A DNA stretch of 64,000 nucleotides from Cellulophaga baltica (GTDB lineage: Bacteria; Bacteroidota; Bacteroidia; Flavobacteriales; Flavobacteriaceae). The position numbers and the translations under genes were made by a program. The notes under the pieces are model-generated. The model was given only the letters and a program-made list of their open reading frames with translations. It was not told the DNA's origin and did no database searches. Below are positions 1 through 8,084 of this stretch, in pieces (position 1 is the first letter of the stretch; every line of letters begins with the position of its first letter). Location: the NCBI RefSeq assembly GCF_018861125.1, contig NZ_JAHKQN010000019.1:220849-284848 (forward strand), in the 5' to 3' direction.

Positions 1-1476
1 GAAATTACAAGTACATTATCTGGTGCTTGTTATAAATATGAAAACCAACAATTTTCAGCAACCGAATTAGCTTTACATAGTTTTCAAGATATAGAGCACG
101 GAATGACAGAGGGACATCCTTGTTTTATAGCGAACAATGGAAGAATAGGATTTAATAGCAACGATTTTCAGTTGTATGCACCAGAGGCAAATGCACCTTT
201 TAAAATTATATGGATTGCCGTACATAAAAAATTTGCAACCTTTACTAGTGTTGCAGATTTTGAATACGAAAGTTTATTAGAAAATGAATTAGGAGTATTA
301 AAAATAGCAGATTTTAAGAAACGATTAAGTAATGCCAAAAAAGTGATAACAGAATATTTATTTATGCCTGTGCATCCTTGGCAATGGATTAATAAAATAA
401 TTCCAGTTTTTGGAGCTGACATCGCTCAGGGAAATATTGTTTTTGTAGGAGAGAGTGACGACGATTTTTCGGCACAACAATCTATTAGAACCTTGTTTAA
501 TGTAACACATCCTAAAAAATTATATACAAAAACTGCCTTATCTATTTTAAATATGGGCTTTATGCGTGGACTTTCACCTTATTACATGCAAAGTACACCG
601 CCTATAACTAAATGGATTACTGATTTATTAGCTAAAGATGATTATTTATTAGCTAACGGATTTACCATGTTAGGTGAAGTTGCTACAATCGGTTATCATA
701 ATCATTATTATGAGGCTTTAGGGAAGACGAATCCGCATAACAAAATGCTCTCTGCATTGTGGCGAGAAAGTCCGTTTACAAAAATTACAGCCAAACAACG
801 GGTAATGACTATGGCTGCTTTTTTACATGTCGATTATCAAGAGCGTTCTTTAGTTGCTTCTTTAATAGAAGTTTCTCCGTATAACACTAGTACTTGGTTG
901 CAACATTATTTAAAAGCTTATTTGTCGCCATTATTACATTGTTTTTATAAATATGAATTTGTGTTTATGCCCCATGGTGAAAACCTGATTATAGTATTAG
1001 AAAATAACACGCCTGTGTATTCTTTAATGAAAGATATAACGGAAGAAGTAATAGTATTTAATAAAGAAATGCATTTACCTGAACATGTAGATAGGTTGTT
1101 TACAGAAACATCAGATAGAATGAAAGTATTGTCAATTTTCACAGATGTTTTTGATTGCTTCTTTAGATTCTTAGCACCACATTTAACTAATTACGCTGGT
1201 TTACCTGAAGAAGAATTTTGGCAATTAGTGGCAAATTGTGTGTATGAATATCAAGATACACACCCCGAATTTTCAGATAAATACAAACAATACGATTTGT
1301 TTGTTTATGAGTTTGATCGTTGTTGTTTAAACCGTTTGCAGTTAGAAAATACCAAGCAAATGCTACGTTTAGCTGATCCAATAGAAAGTTTGAAGTTAGA
1401 AGGAGTTTTACAAAATCCTTTAGCGAAGTTTAAAAGAGAAGCGGTAATAACAGAAGAGATAGAGACAGGTATTTAA
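1..1476 (+). CDS. IucA/IucC-family (NIS) siderophore synthetase, 5'-truncated
   Basis: The reading frame is open from base 1, so the start lies outside the window; the ATG at 103 is internal. NIS synthetases use ATP to join a carboxylate (citrate, succinate) to an amine or hydroxamate in the cytoplasm. Seen here: the family N-lobe signature EGHP followed by an Arg-Ile-Gly-Phe segment, a VHPWQW motif, a QQSIRT segment, and the C-terminal FhuF-like lobe with HGEN (MPHGENLI). About 490 residues are visible against a usual 580-620, so only about 100-130 residues are missing. It is the first visible gene of a tight operon with the four genes that follow. Substrate cannot be told from sequence. The family call is firm; the siderophore identity is not. 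Confidence 0.93.
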   Translation, partial: EITSTLSGACYKYENQQFSATELALHSFQDIEHGMTEGHPCFIANNGRIGFNSNDFQLYAPEANAPFKIIWIAVHKKFATFTSVADFEYESLLENELGVLKIADFKKRLSNAKKVITEYLFMPVHPWQWINKIIPVFGADIAQGNIVFVGESDDDFSAQQSIRTLFNVTHPKKLYTKTALSILNMGFMRGLSPYYMQSTPPITKWITDLLAKDDYLLANGFTMLGEVATIGYHNHYYEALGKTNPHNKMLSALWRESPFTKITAKQRVMTMAAFLHVDYQERSLVASLIEVSPYNTSTWLQHYLKAYLSPLLHCFYKYEFVFMPHGENLIIVLENNTPVYSLMKDITEEVIVFNKEMHLPEHVDRLFTETSDRMKVLSIFTDVFDCFFRFLAPHLTNYAGLPEEEFWQLVANCVYEYQDTHPEFSDKYKQYDLFVYEFDRCCLNRLQLENTKQMLRLADPIESLKLEGVLQNPLAKFKREAVITEEIETGI

Positions 1477-1527
1477 AAAAGTAAAATATTTTTCTCTAGC
1501 TATAGAGAAATAAAGAAGAATTTTAAA

Positions 1528-2109
1528 ATGACTATTAAAGCTATAACGAAGCTTATAAAAGAAAGGAAAAGCACGTATGCTTATGATTTTTCAGAAAAAG
1601 AGATTCCTAAAAATACCATTGAAGATATTGTTGAAAATGCACTTTGGGCACCAACACATTTACATACACAACCATGGCGGTTTATAGTTTTAAAAGGAAA
1701 ACATCAGCAAGAGTTAGGAGAATTTATGGCTGATTACTATAGAGAAATGTATACAGAAAAAAAGTTTTCTAATGAACGTTTTGAAGCAACTAAAAACTAT
1801 AGTAAAAATGCCACTTTATTAGCTGTAATTTTTAAACCTAATAAAAAAGCAAAACTACCAGAATGGGAAGAATTAGCAGCAATAGCATGTGGAGTGCAAA
1901 ATATGTGGTTGAGTTGTACAGCCTTAAATATTGGTTGTTATTGGGATACCTCTGTAGCAACTATGAAATACGGGAAAAGCATAGATTTAGATGGAGACGA
2001 AAAATTTCTAGGCATTTTTTATATGGGACACTTAAAAAATGAAATTCAATTTAGAAAAAGAAAAAGAAAATCATTGTCAAAAAAATTAAGTTATGATTAT
2101 AAAAATTAA
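1528..2109 (+). CDS. Nitroreductase-family flavoprotein
   Basis: A 193-aa FMN-dependent oxidoreductase of the nitroreductase fold, expected to be a cytosolic NAD(P)H-using homodimer. Seen: the N-terminal RKSTYAY phosphate-binding segment, the WAPTHLHTQPWRF segment that corresponds to the family's A-s-h-n-x-Q-P-W-x-F motif, and a central helix with AAIACGVQNMWL. It lies 51 nt after the siderophore synthetase and 9 nt before the membrane acyltransferase, so it is probably cotranscribed. A role in siderophore tailoring or in reductive release of ferric iron is an inference from context; the natural electron acceptor is unknown. Confidence 0.85.
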   Translation: MTIKAITKLIKERKSTYAYDFSEKEIPKNTIEDIVENALWAPTHLHTQPWRFIVLKGKHQQELGEFMADYYREMYTEKKFSNERFEATKNYSKNATLLAVIFKPNKKAKLPEWEELAAIACGVQNMWLSCTALNIGCYWDTSVATMKYGKSIDLDGDEKFLGIFYMGHLKNEIQFRKRKRKSLSKKLSYDYKN

Positions 2110-2118
2110 GGTTGTAAA

Positions 2119-3216
2119 ATGAAATCACAAAATAGAATAAGAGCGGTAGACTTCGTAAGAGGTTTTAGTGTTCTTATGATGATTCCTGTGCATGTAATGA
2201 TGCTTTTTGCTAGTGCAGAAACATGGGAGCATACGCTTACAGGTAAATTTGTTCAATTATTAGAAAGGGGGTCTCCTATTTTTTTAATTGTAATGGGAAT
2301 ATCATTTGCCTTTTCTAGAAACGCAACAAAATCAGGGATTCTTAAAAAAGCCTTATTAATTATTGGTTTAGGATATGTTTTAAATTTTTTACGATTTATA
2401 GCCCCTCTGTTGTTTTTGGGAGGTTTTCCTGAAGCTTTTGTAGAAGCAAGCGGATTAGAGTTAAGTAATCCAAGTCGTATGTTAAATTACTTTTTAAAGG
2501 GAGATATGTTTCAGTTAGTGGGAATTTCGTTGCTTCTAGTAAGTTTGATTTTTAACTTTTTAAAAAGAAACAAATATGTAGTGTTACTACTTTCTTTAAT
2601 AATTATGTGGTTATCTAAAGTAGTGAGTGGTATTCAATTAGGAATACCCAGTGTAGACTATATTTTGAATTTGATTTGGGGTAATAATTTTGATGTTTAC
2701 TTTCCATTATTTCCTTGGATGTCATTTATTTTAATGGGATTGTTTTTAGGTTTAAGTTATTTAGAGAATAAAGAAGATGCAAACAAATCTTTATTTATGC
2801 CAATGTCATATATAGGTACAGTTTTTTTAGTGATAGGAAAGTTATTATGTAATTATAATTACGAATATCATTTTGGAGATTATTATCATTTAGGCCCCGG
2901 CGGAACCATGGGATTAATGGGAGTTCTTTTAATTATATTTTGGTTGTATTATCATATAGAGCGTTTATTGCCAGTTAACAATTATGTAAGTAAATTGTTT
3001 TTCTACTGTAGTAAGCAAGTAACGCCTTTTTATATGTTTCAATGGGTATTAATATATTGGTTATTAGCTTTTACTAATTTTTCAGTCTATAATCAACCTA
3101 TGGTTTTAACAATTATGTTGGCTATAAACCTAGGAGTCTTTTTATTATTGTACTTATTTAACAAAACCAATACATTAAGAAAAAGTAAGCCAAAATTAAT
3201 AAAACAGACTGTGTAA
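2119..3216 (+). CDS. Multi-spanning membrane acyltransferase (DUF1624/HGSNAT-like)
   Basis: A 365-aa integral membrane protein with about ten hydrophobic segments. The N-terminus carries RIRAVDFVRGFSVLMMIPVHVMM, matching the R-x-x-x-x-D-x-x-R-G-x6-M-x-x-x-H signature of heparan-alpha-glucosaminide N-acetyltransferase-like proteins (DUF1624) and related YeiB proteins, which move acyl groups across or at the inner membrane using the conserved His. One nucleotide separates its stop from the next start. In this operon it could acylate a siderophore or a lipid intermediate; that is inference. The membrane topology is clear, the exact substrate is not. Confidence 0.75.
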   Translation: MKSQNRIRAVDFVRGFSVLMMIPVHVMMLFASAETWEHTLTGKFVQLLERGSPIFLIVMGISFAFSRNATKSGILKKALLIIGLGYVLNFLRFIAPLLFLGGFPEAFVEASGLELSNPSRMLNYFLKGDMFQLVGISLLLVSLIFNFLKRNKYVVLLLSLIIMWLSKVVSGIQLGIPSVDYILNLIWGNNFDVYFPLFPWMSFILMGLFLGLSYLENKEDANKSLFMPMSYIGTVFLVIGKLLCNYNYEYHFGDYYHLGPGGTMGLMGVLLIIFWLYYHIERLLPVNNYVSKLFFYCSKQVTPFYMFQWVLIYWLLAFTNFSVYNQPMVLTIMLAINLGVFLLLYLFNKTNTLRKSKPKLIKQTV

Positions 3217-3217
3217 A

Positions 3218-4258
3218 ATGAGAGTTTTATTAATCTACTTTTTTGTGTTTTGTCATTTTAAAACCGTAGCACAAAATAAATATGCTGGTAGTTATGGTAT
3301 AGATGCTAAAGTTCAAGAATTCTTAGAAGAAATTCATTCCTACACTGGGCCACCAATACACGATTTGCCGATAGCTATTGCGCGTAGAGCAATGGAGGAC
3401 CTACAAATGGATTCTACTTTAACATACAATAATGTGTTTTTTGAAAAAGAAATTTTTAAAGAAAATGGCAAAAAAGTAAATGTAGTTATTGTAAAGCCAG
3501 TAAAGACTCAAAATGTATTGTTACCAATACTTGTATACTTTCATGGAGGCGGTTGGGCTTATAATAGTTTTAATACTCATAAGCGCTTAATGAGAGATAT
3601 TTCTTTAAAAGCAAACATAGCAGTTGTATTTGTTGAGTATACAAAATCACCAGAAGTAACATACCCTATTGCAAATGAAGAAGGTTATTTTGCAACTCTT
3701 TATTTATCTAAATATGCAGAAAAATATGGATTAGATTCTGATGAGATTATTGTTGGTGGTGATAGTGTAGGAGCAAACATGGCAACTGCAATTGCCATGA
3801 TGGCAAAAAACAGAAAAGAACCAATAATTAATAAACAAGTTTTAATTAATCCAGTTTTAGATGATAACTTTAATACAAATTCTTACCTGCAATTTTCTAA
3901 AGGGCATTATTTATCAAGGGACAGTATGCAATGGTTTTGGAAAATATATGCTCCAGATTTAAATTCTAGAAATCTGCCAACGGTAGCTCCTTTACAAGCA
4001 AGTATTAACGAGCTGAGCAATTTACCTAAAGCATTAATTATTACAGCAGAATATGATGTGTTAAGAGATGAAGGAGAAGAATATGCTAAAAAATTAAGAG
4101 AAGCAAAAGTGCCAGTGGTTTCTGCACGATATGGCGGTACAATACATGATTTTTTTGTTTTAAATTATTTACGCAATACTGATCCATCAAAAGCAGCCTT
4201 AGAGCAAGTATGCGATTTCTTAAAAAATAATAAAAATAAACCCCAAAATAACCTATAA
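3218..4258 (+). CDS. Exported alpha/beta hydrolase (hormone-sensitive lipase type)
   Basis: A 346-aa esterase/lipase-type hydrolase with an N-terminal signal peptide (MRVLLIYFFVFCHF...AQN), so probably periplasmic. Seen: the oxyanion-hole motif HGGGW at residues 109-113, the nucleophile elbow GDSVG at 181-185 (Ser183), a late EYDVLRDEG segment for the acid and GTIHDFF for the catalytic His. These place it in the HSL/arylesterase branch. It sits 1 nt after the membrane acyltransferase and 1 nt before the sterol-desaturase-like gene. By analogy with Fes/IroE-type esterases it could cut a siderophore, but its HGGGW architecture is different, so the substrate is open. Confidence 0.88.
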   Translation: MRVLLIYFFVFCHFKTVAQNKYAGSYGIDAKVQEFLEEIHSYTGPPIHDLPIAIARRAMEDLQMDSTLTYNNVFFEKEIFKENGKKVNVVIVKPVKTQNVLLPILVYFHGGGWAYNSFNTHKRLMRDISLKANIAVVFVEYTKSPEVTYPIANEEGYFATLYLSKYAEKYGLDSDEIIVGGDSVGANMATAIAMMAKNRKEPIINKQVLINPVLDDNFNTNSYLQFSKGHYLSRDSMQWFWKIYAPDLNSRNLPTVAPLQASINELSNLPKALIITAEYDVLRDEGEEYAKKLREAKVPVVSARYGGTIHDFFVLNYLRNTDPSKAALEQVCDFLKNNKNKPQNNL

Positions 4259-4259
4259 A

Positions 4260-5168
4260 ATGAATTTATCATCAATAGAGAGCCTTTCAGGGCATTTAGA
4301 ACATATAACTGTAATTGTTTTAGTGTTAATGGTTATAGAAATAATAGTACTCTTTGTTACTAATTATGTAGAAAAGAAAAAAGAAGGCTTGGTAAGTATT
4401 TTATCGTACTTAATACAAAGTATACCATATTTTTTACTGTCTAAAGTTTTTATAGTAGGTAGTATGTTTTGGTTGTATAATCATCGTTTTTTTGATATGA
4501 ATTTTAAATGGTATTCTTGGGTTATAGCATTTTTATTATATGATTTTACAGTGTTTTTTATCCATTTTTTAGGTCATAAAGTACGTGTTTTGTGGTGTAT
4601 TCATGGAGTGCACCATACGGCAGAAGAAATGAATTTAACCGTTGTAGCACGAGGCTCTATATTCGATGTGTTTTTTACACCTTTTAATTTTATTTGGTTG
4701 CCCATTTTAGGGTTTCATCCTTTTATGATTTTTGTGATAGAGCCTTTAGCTCGCTTATATGCAACACTCACCCATACCAATGAAAATTTTGTATGGAGAT
4801 TAAAATGGTTAGAGTTTCTTTTTATTACACCATCAGTACACCGCGTACATCATGCTAAAAACCACATATATTTAGATAGAAATTATGGTGAAACCTTATC
4901 TATTTGGGATCGTATTTTTAAAACTTTTCAAACACAATTAGACGATGAAAAAATTCAATACGGAATTATGCATGATAAGTTAAATAGTGAAAGTTTTTGG
5001 CATATTCAGTTTTTAATGTGGAAAGAATTGTGGCTGGATGTAAAAAATGCACCAACAATAAGTGATAAGGTAAAATATGTTTTTATGCCTCCAGGGTGGA
5101 ATCATATTGATGGTGGAAAAAAAGCAGGAGTATATCGTTCGGAAGCTATAAAAGACCGTATTTTGTAA
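4260..5168 (+). CDS. Sterol desaturase/fatty acid hydroxylase superfamily protein
   Basis: A 302-aa integral membrane di-iron enzyme candidate. The histidine clusters of the superfamily are all present: HFLGH (HxxxH), IHGVHH (HxxHH) and HRVHH, interspersed with four or more membrane segments. Such proteins use O2 and a di-iron centre to hydroxylate or desaturate lipids. It is the last gene of the plus-strand operon that starts with the siderophore synthetase and ends 18 nt before the stop of the convergent AraC gene. Lipid hydroxylation in a siderophore operon is unusual; either the siderophore has an acyl tail or these genes share only iron-dependent regulation. Confidence 0.88.
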   Translation: MNLSSIESLSGHLEHITVIVLVLMVIEIIVLFVTNYVEKKKEGLVSILSYLIQSIPYFLLSKVFIVGSMFWLYNHRFFDMNFKWYSWVIAFLLYDFTVFFIHFLGHKVRVLWCIHGVHHTAEEMNLTVVARGSIFDVFFTPFNFIWLPILGFHPFMIFVIEPLARLYATLTHTNENFVWRLKWLEFLFITPSVHRVHHAKNHIYLDRNYGETLSIWDRIFKTFQTQLDDEKIQYGIMHDKLNSESFWHIQFLMWKELWLDVKNAPTISDKVKYVFMPPGWNHIDGGKKAGVYRSEAIKDRIL

Positions 5169-5186
5169 GCCTTAAATTCAACTTTA

Positions 5187-6158
5187 TTACAAATAAATCT
5201 CATTACTTATTAAATTTTGTTTTCTGAATTGTTTAGGAGTTAATTGTTGATTTTTTTTAAATGCTGCAGTAAAATGTGTTGCATTTTTATAGCCAACTAG
5301 CTCAGCTATTTCGTATATAGGTTTATTGGTTTGGTAAAGTAATTTTTTAGCTTCTTCCATTCTTATATTTAATGAGTATTTAAAAATACTTTCTCCAAAC
5401 AATCTTTTAAATTCTTTTTTTAAAGTATTTTCATTTACAAATATCTGCTTAGATAACATAGAAATGGTATACTGCTTATTTAAATTGGAAGAAATTATTT
5501 TTTCTACAGAATATATTTTTTTTGCAGTACTATTATTTTTTTCTTTTTTATTTAAATCTGTTTTAGATGATAATAATTCTAATGTCTTAGATTCTAAGAA
5601 TAAACGTTTTAAAATTCCATTGCGTTTGTCTAGTATTATTTCATTTAATATGTCTAAAGTTTTATTAGTTAGTAAGTGTGTATTATGATCAATAATAGAA
5701 TCACCTTTAAACTTAATATAATTAGGCAAAAGTAAATTTAGTTTATGCTTATTAATAAATAAAGGATTCATAATAATTAATATTTCTCTAATTTTTTTTT
5801 GTTTTGAATATATAAAGTTGCAAGAGTTAAATTTTGTATGAGAAATATAATATTCTGTACTTTCTTGTAAAATTTCTTTAGACTTTGCGTAATCAATCAC
5901 TTTTTTTTCGCCTTCAAACAGGGCAGAATAGATTAGTGTATTTGTAGTTATGCTAAAATTAAGATTTTGTTTTAGTATCACATCTAACTGAATAACAGTT
6001 AAACCTTCAAATGAGTGACTATACACAGTGCCTAGACCATATTTTGTTTTTAATTGTTGCTTTTTTGTGTAGATACCACATTTTTTATTATGGTATTTTA
6101 TTTTAAAAATATCTTCAAGTGTATTACTCTCTTTTATGCTAGTAATATTTATTTTCAA
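5187..6158 (-). CDS. AraC-family transcriptional regulator, PchR-like
   Basis: A 323-aa regulator with the double helix-turn-helix of the AraC/XylS family at the C-terminus (residues about 225-315: KQYTISMLSKQIFVNENTLKKEF and the second HTH ending YKNATHFTAAFKK-x-x-x-TPKQFRK). The N-terminal 200 residues do not resemble a cupin and fit the PchR-like layout of siderophore-responsive regulators. It is convergent with the siderophore-type operon. The upstream region has an ATTTAGACTAAAT palindrome that also occurs, in variant form, at the imelysin loci. Control of the adjacent siderophore operon is inferred from position. Confidence 0.85.
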   Translation of the reverse strand: MKINITSIKESNTLEDIFKIKYHNKKCGIYTKKQQLKTKYGLGTVYSHSFEGLTVIQLDVILKQNLNFSITTNTLIYSALFEGEKKVIDYAKSKEILQESTEYYISHTKFNSCNFIYSKQKKIREILIIMNPLFINKHKLNLLLPNYIKFKGDSIIDHNTHLLTNKTLDILNEIILDKRNGILKRLFLESKTLELLSSKTDLNKKEKNNSTAKKIYSVEKIISSNLNKQYTISMLSKQIFVNENTLKKEFKRLFGESIFKYSLNIRMEEAKKLLYQTNKPIYEIAELVGYKNATHFTAAFKKNQQLTPKQFRKQNLISNEIYL

Positions 6159-6196
6159 TTTTTCATTTTTACTATGGCGGAGTAAAAATAATTTAT

Positions 6197-6209
6197 ATTT
6201 AGACTAAAT
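6197..6209. promoter_or_regulatory. Candidate iron-type operator upstream of the AraC regulator
   Basis: ATTTAGACTAAAT, a perfect odd-centred palindrome (ATTTAG-A-CTAAAT) 39 nt upstream of the AraC start. A related half, ATTTAGTCTT, lies at 6251-6260. The core TTTAGA recurs upstream of the DUF4856 and imelysin genes. A Fur-like function is inference. Confidence 0.45.
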
Positions 6210-6294
6210 AAAAGTAATATTTATGCTAAAATGTGACCTTTCATCGAATAATTTAGTCTTTTGAAAAATATTTTTGGAAAATAAAAGAGAGTAA

Positions 6295-7257
6295 TTATAG
6301 TTCAAATTCGGCCCAAAGCGGGTAGTGGTCAGATATTAAATAAGATAGGCTTTGTTTTGTTATATTTCTCTTTGCTAAGGCAGTTGGTACGAAATCGTAA
6401 TTGCCACCAGTAATAAAATCCATGGTTAAATTTGGAATATTTTTACTGTTCATAAACCAAGCAATTTGGTCGTAATACTTAGTTTCATTAAATATAGATC
6501 TAGTCACTTCTTCGTTTTGTAATTGTGGTGGCACAAATAAACCTTCAGATAAAAATGTTTGATCTAATAAATCTCCTCGCTCATCAATATTAAAGTCGCC
6601 TAAAGTTATTAAGTTTTGGTGATAAGCATTTGTATTACTGGCCCAATCGGCAAGCCAAGTGGCAATACCTTTTAATTCTTTAATTCTGTCTTTAGAGCTT
6701 TTCCCGTATTTAATATGTAGTGTTACTAATATAAAGGTTTGTAAGTTTGATTTAAAACTAACTGCATAGGGTGTTCTTACAAACTGTTCATCTAAGGCAT
6801 TATCATCTATACCATCAGTCCATTCGTTAGGTACAACCAGTTCACTTGCTAAACCTGAAAGCTGTACTCTTCGTGTATCAAATAGATAAGCCATTCGCTC
6901 TCCATTACCTGAACTTCCTTTACTTACATCAGTTAAAATCATAGACCAATTATTACCTAATAGCTTTAAGGTATCTCTTAATGCTCTAAGGTTAGATTTT
7001 ACTTCTTGTATAGCAATTACATCAAACCTGCTTATAATTTCGGTTATAGATAAGATGGACTGTAAATCTCGTTTAGGACTGTCGTCGTCTTCTGAAACCC
7101 ATTTACGAGTTAAATTTCCAAAAGCTCTAATATTCCAACTAGCAATTAATAGATTCTTATCTAATTTTTTAGCAGGAATTTTAGCATCAAGATCTTCTTT
7201 TAAGTTATTTAAATTTTTTTGAATTTCAAGTGGAGGGGTATCAAATATTGTAGCCAT
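6295..7257 (-). CDS. Endonuclease/exonuclease/phosphatase (DNase I-like) family protein
   Basis: A 320-aa protein of the metal-dependent EEP fold. Seen in order: LIASWNIRAFG (the Asn of the first strand, about residue 43), IAIQEVKSN (metal-binding Glu), the TLGDFNID motif (GDFN) near residue 220, and the C-terminal SDHYPLWAEF (catalytic Asp-His pair). There is no signal peptide, so it should be cytoplasmic. The family covers DNA repair nucleases and phosphodiesterases of lipids and nucleotides, and sequence alone does not decide. It stands alone, divergent from the TetR/RND operon. Confidence 0.85.
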   Translation of the reverse strand: MATIFDTPPLEIQKNLNNLKEDLDAKIPAKKLDKNLLIASWNIRAFGNLTRKWVSEDDDSPKRDLQSILSITEIISRFDVIAIQEVKSNLRALRDTLKLLGNNWSMILTDVSKGSSGNGERMAYLFDTRRVQLSGLASELVVPNEWTDGIDDNALDEQFVRTPYAVSFKSNLQTFILVTLHIKYGKSSKDRIKELKGIATWLADWASNTNAYHQNLITLGDFNIDERGDLLDQTFLSEGLFVPPQLQNEEVTRSIFNETKYYDQIAWFMNSKNIPNLTMDFITGGNYDFVPTALAKRNITKQSLSYLISDHYPLWAEFEL

Positions 7258-7430
7258 TTTTATTTAAAAGTAATGATTTATTGATAGTTAACGATAGAAA
7301 AGATTTTATTTTAAGAAATTATACTCGTATTTGAATCAACATTGAATGTAACTGTATCAAATGTTTTTATCGAAAATTTGTTCTTTTACAGAGTTTAAAT
7401 TTAAGTTAAAAAGATCGTAAGTTTATTTCA

Positions 7431-7459
7431 TTTCGACAAAAATATTAATTTTGTCGAAA
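7431..7459. promoter_or_regulatory. Palindromic TetR-type operator overlapping a -7 box
   Basis: Perfect inverted repeat TTTCGACAAAA - 7 nt - TTTTGTCGAAA just upstream of tetR. The sequence TAATTTTG (7446-7453) inside it fits the Bacteroidota -7 consensus TAnnTTTG, so a bound repressor would block RNA polymerase. A third half-site, ATGTCGAAAA, covers the start codon (7480-7489). Autoregulation of the whole efflux operon is inferred from this placement. Confidence 0.7.
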
Positions 7460-7479
7460 ATCAAACATATTTTTAATTT

Positions 7480-8082
7480 ATGTCGAAAAGCAAAAAAGAT
7501 GAATTTGTAAAGAATCAGATTATAGAAGCATCAAAAAAGGTGTTTCAAGAATATGGTTATAAAAAAACAAATATGATGTTGATTGCTGCTGCATCAGATA
7601 AAGGAAGAAGCACCCTTTATTACTATTTTAAAAACAAAGACGATGTTTTAGAAGCTCTTATGTTGAGTTTAATTAAACCTTTGATAGAAAGTTTAAGTGT
7701 AAGACTTACCAAACGAAATACAATTGAAAAAAACCTTAGAATTTATAGTGAAGAGCATTTAAAACGCATTAACATTCTCAAAAATACTTTCGAAGTATTT
7801 TTAAAAGAATTAAAAGTCGGTTTTGATTTTACTCGTAAAATTATGGTAAGAATTAGAGGTGAGGTAGTTAGCCATATTGAAGATTGTATAAAATGGGCTA
7901 TTGGTAATCTTGAAATTACTCCTTTAGATAATGATGATATCAAATTTTTAGCATTAGCAATTGTCACTTCTAATGAAAATCTTGTGCAAGAATATTATAT
8001 ATATGAAACAATTCAAGGCGATATTACTTCAAGAATTAAATGGATTAATCAATTAATTATAAAATCACTAAAAATTAATTAA
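7480..8082 (+). CDS. TetR/AcrR-family transcriptional repressor of the RND operon
   Basis: A 200-aa regulator with an N-terminal TetR DNA-binding domain: IIEASKKVFQEYGYKKTNMMLIAAASDKGRSTLYYYFKNKDDVLEAL (residues about 14-60), including the GRSTLYYYFKNKDDVL recognition-helix segment typical of the family. The C-terminal ligand domain is not assignable. It is the first gene of the operon, 2 nt before the efflux adaptor gene, and its promoter carries a perfect 11-7-11 inverted repeat. The ligand is presumably a substrate of the pump. Confidence 0.92.
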   Translation: MSKSKKDEFVKNQIIEASKKVFQEYGYKKTNMMLIAAASDKGRSTLYYYFKNKDDVLEALMLSLIKPLIESLSVRLTKRNTIEKNLRIYSEEHLKRINILKNTFEVFLKELKVGFDFTRKIMVRIRGEVVSHIEDCIKWAIGNLEITPLDNDDIKFLALAIVTSNENLVQEYYIYETIQGDITSRIKWINQLIIKSLKIN

Positions 8083-8084
8083 AA

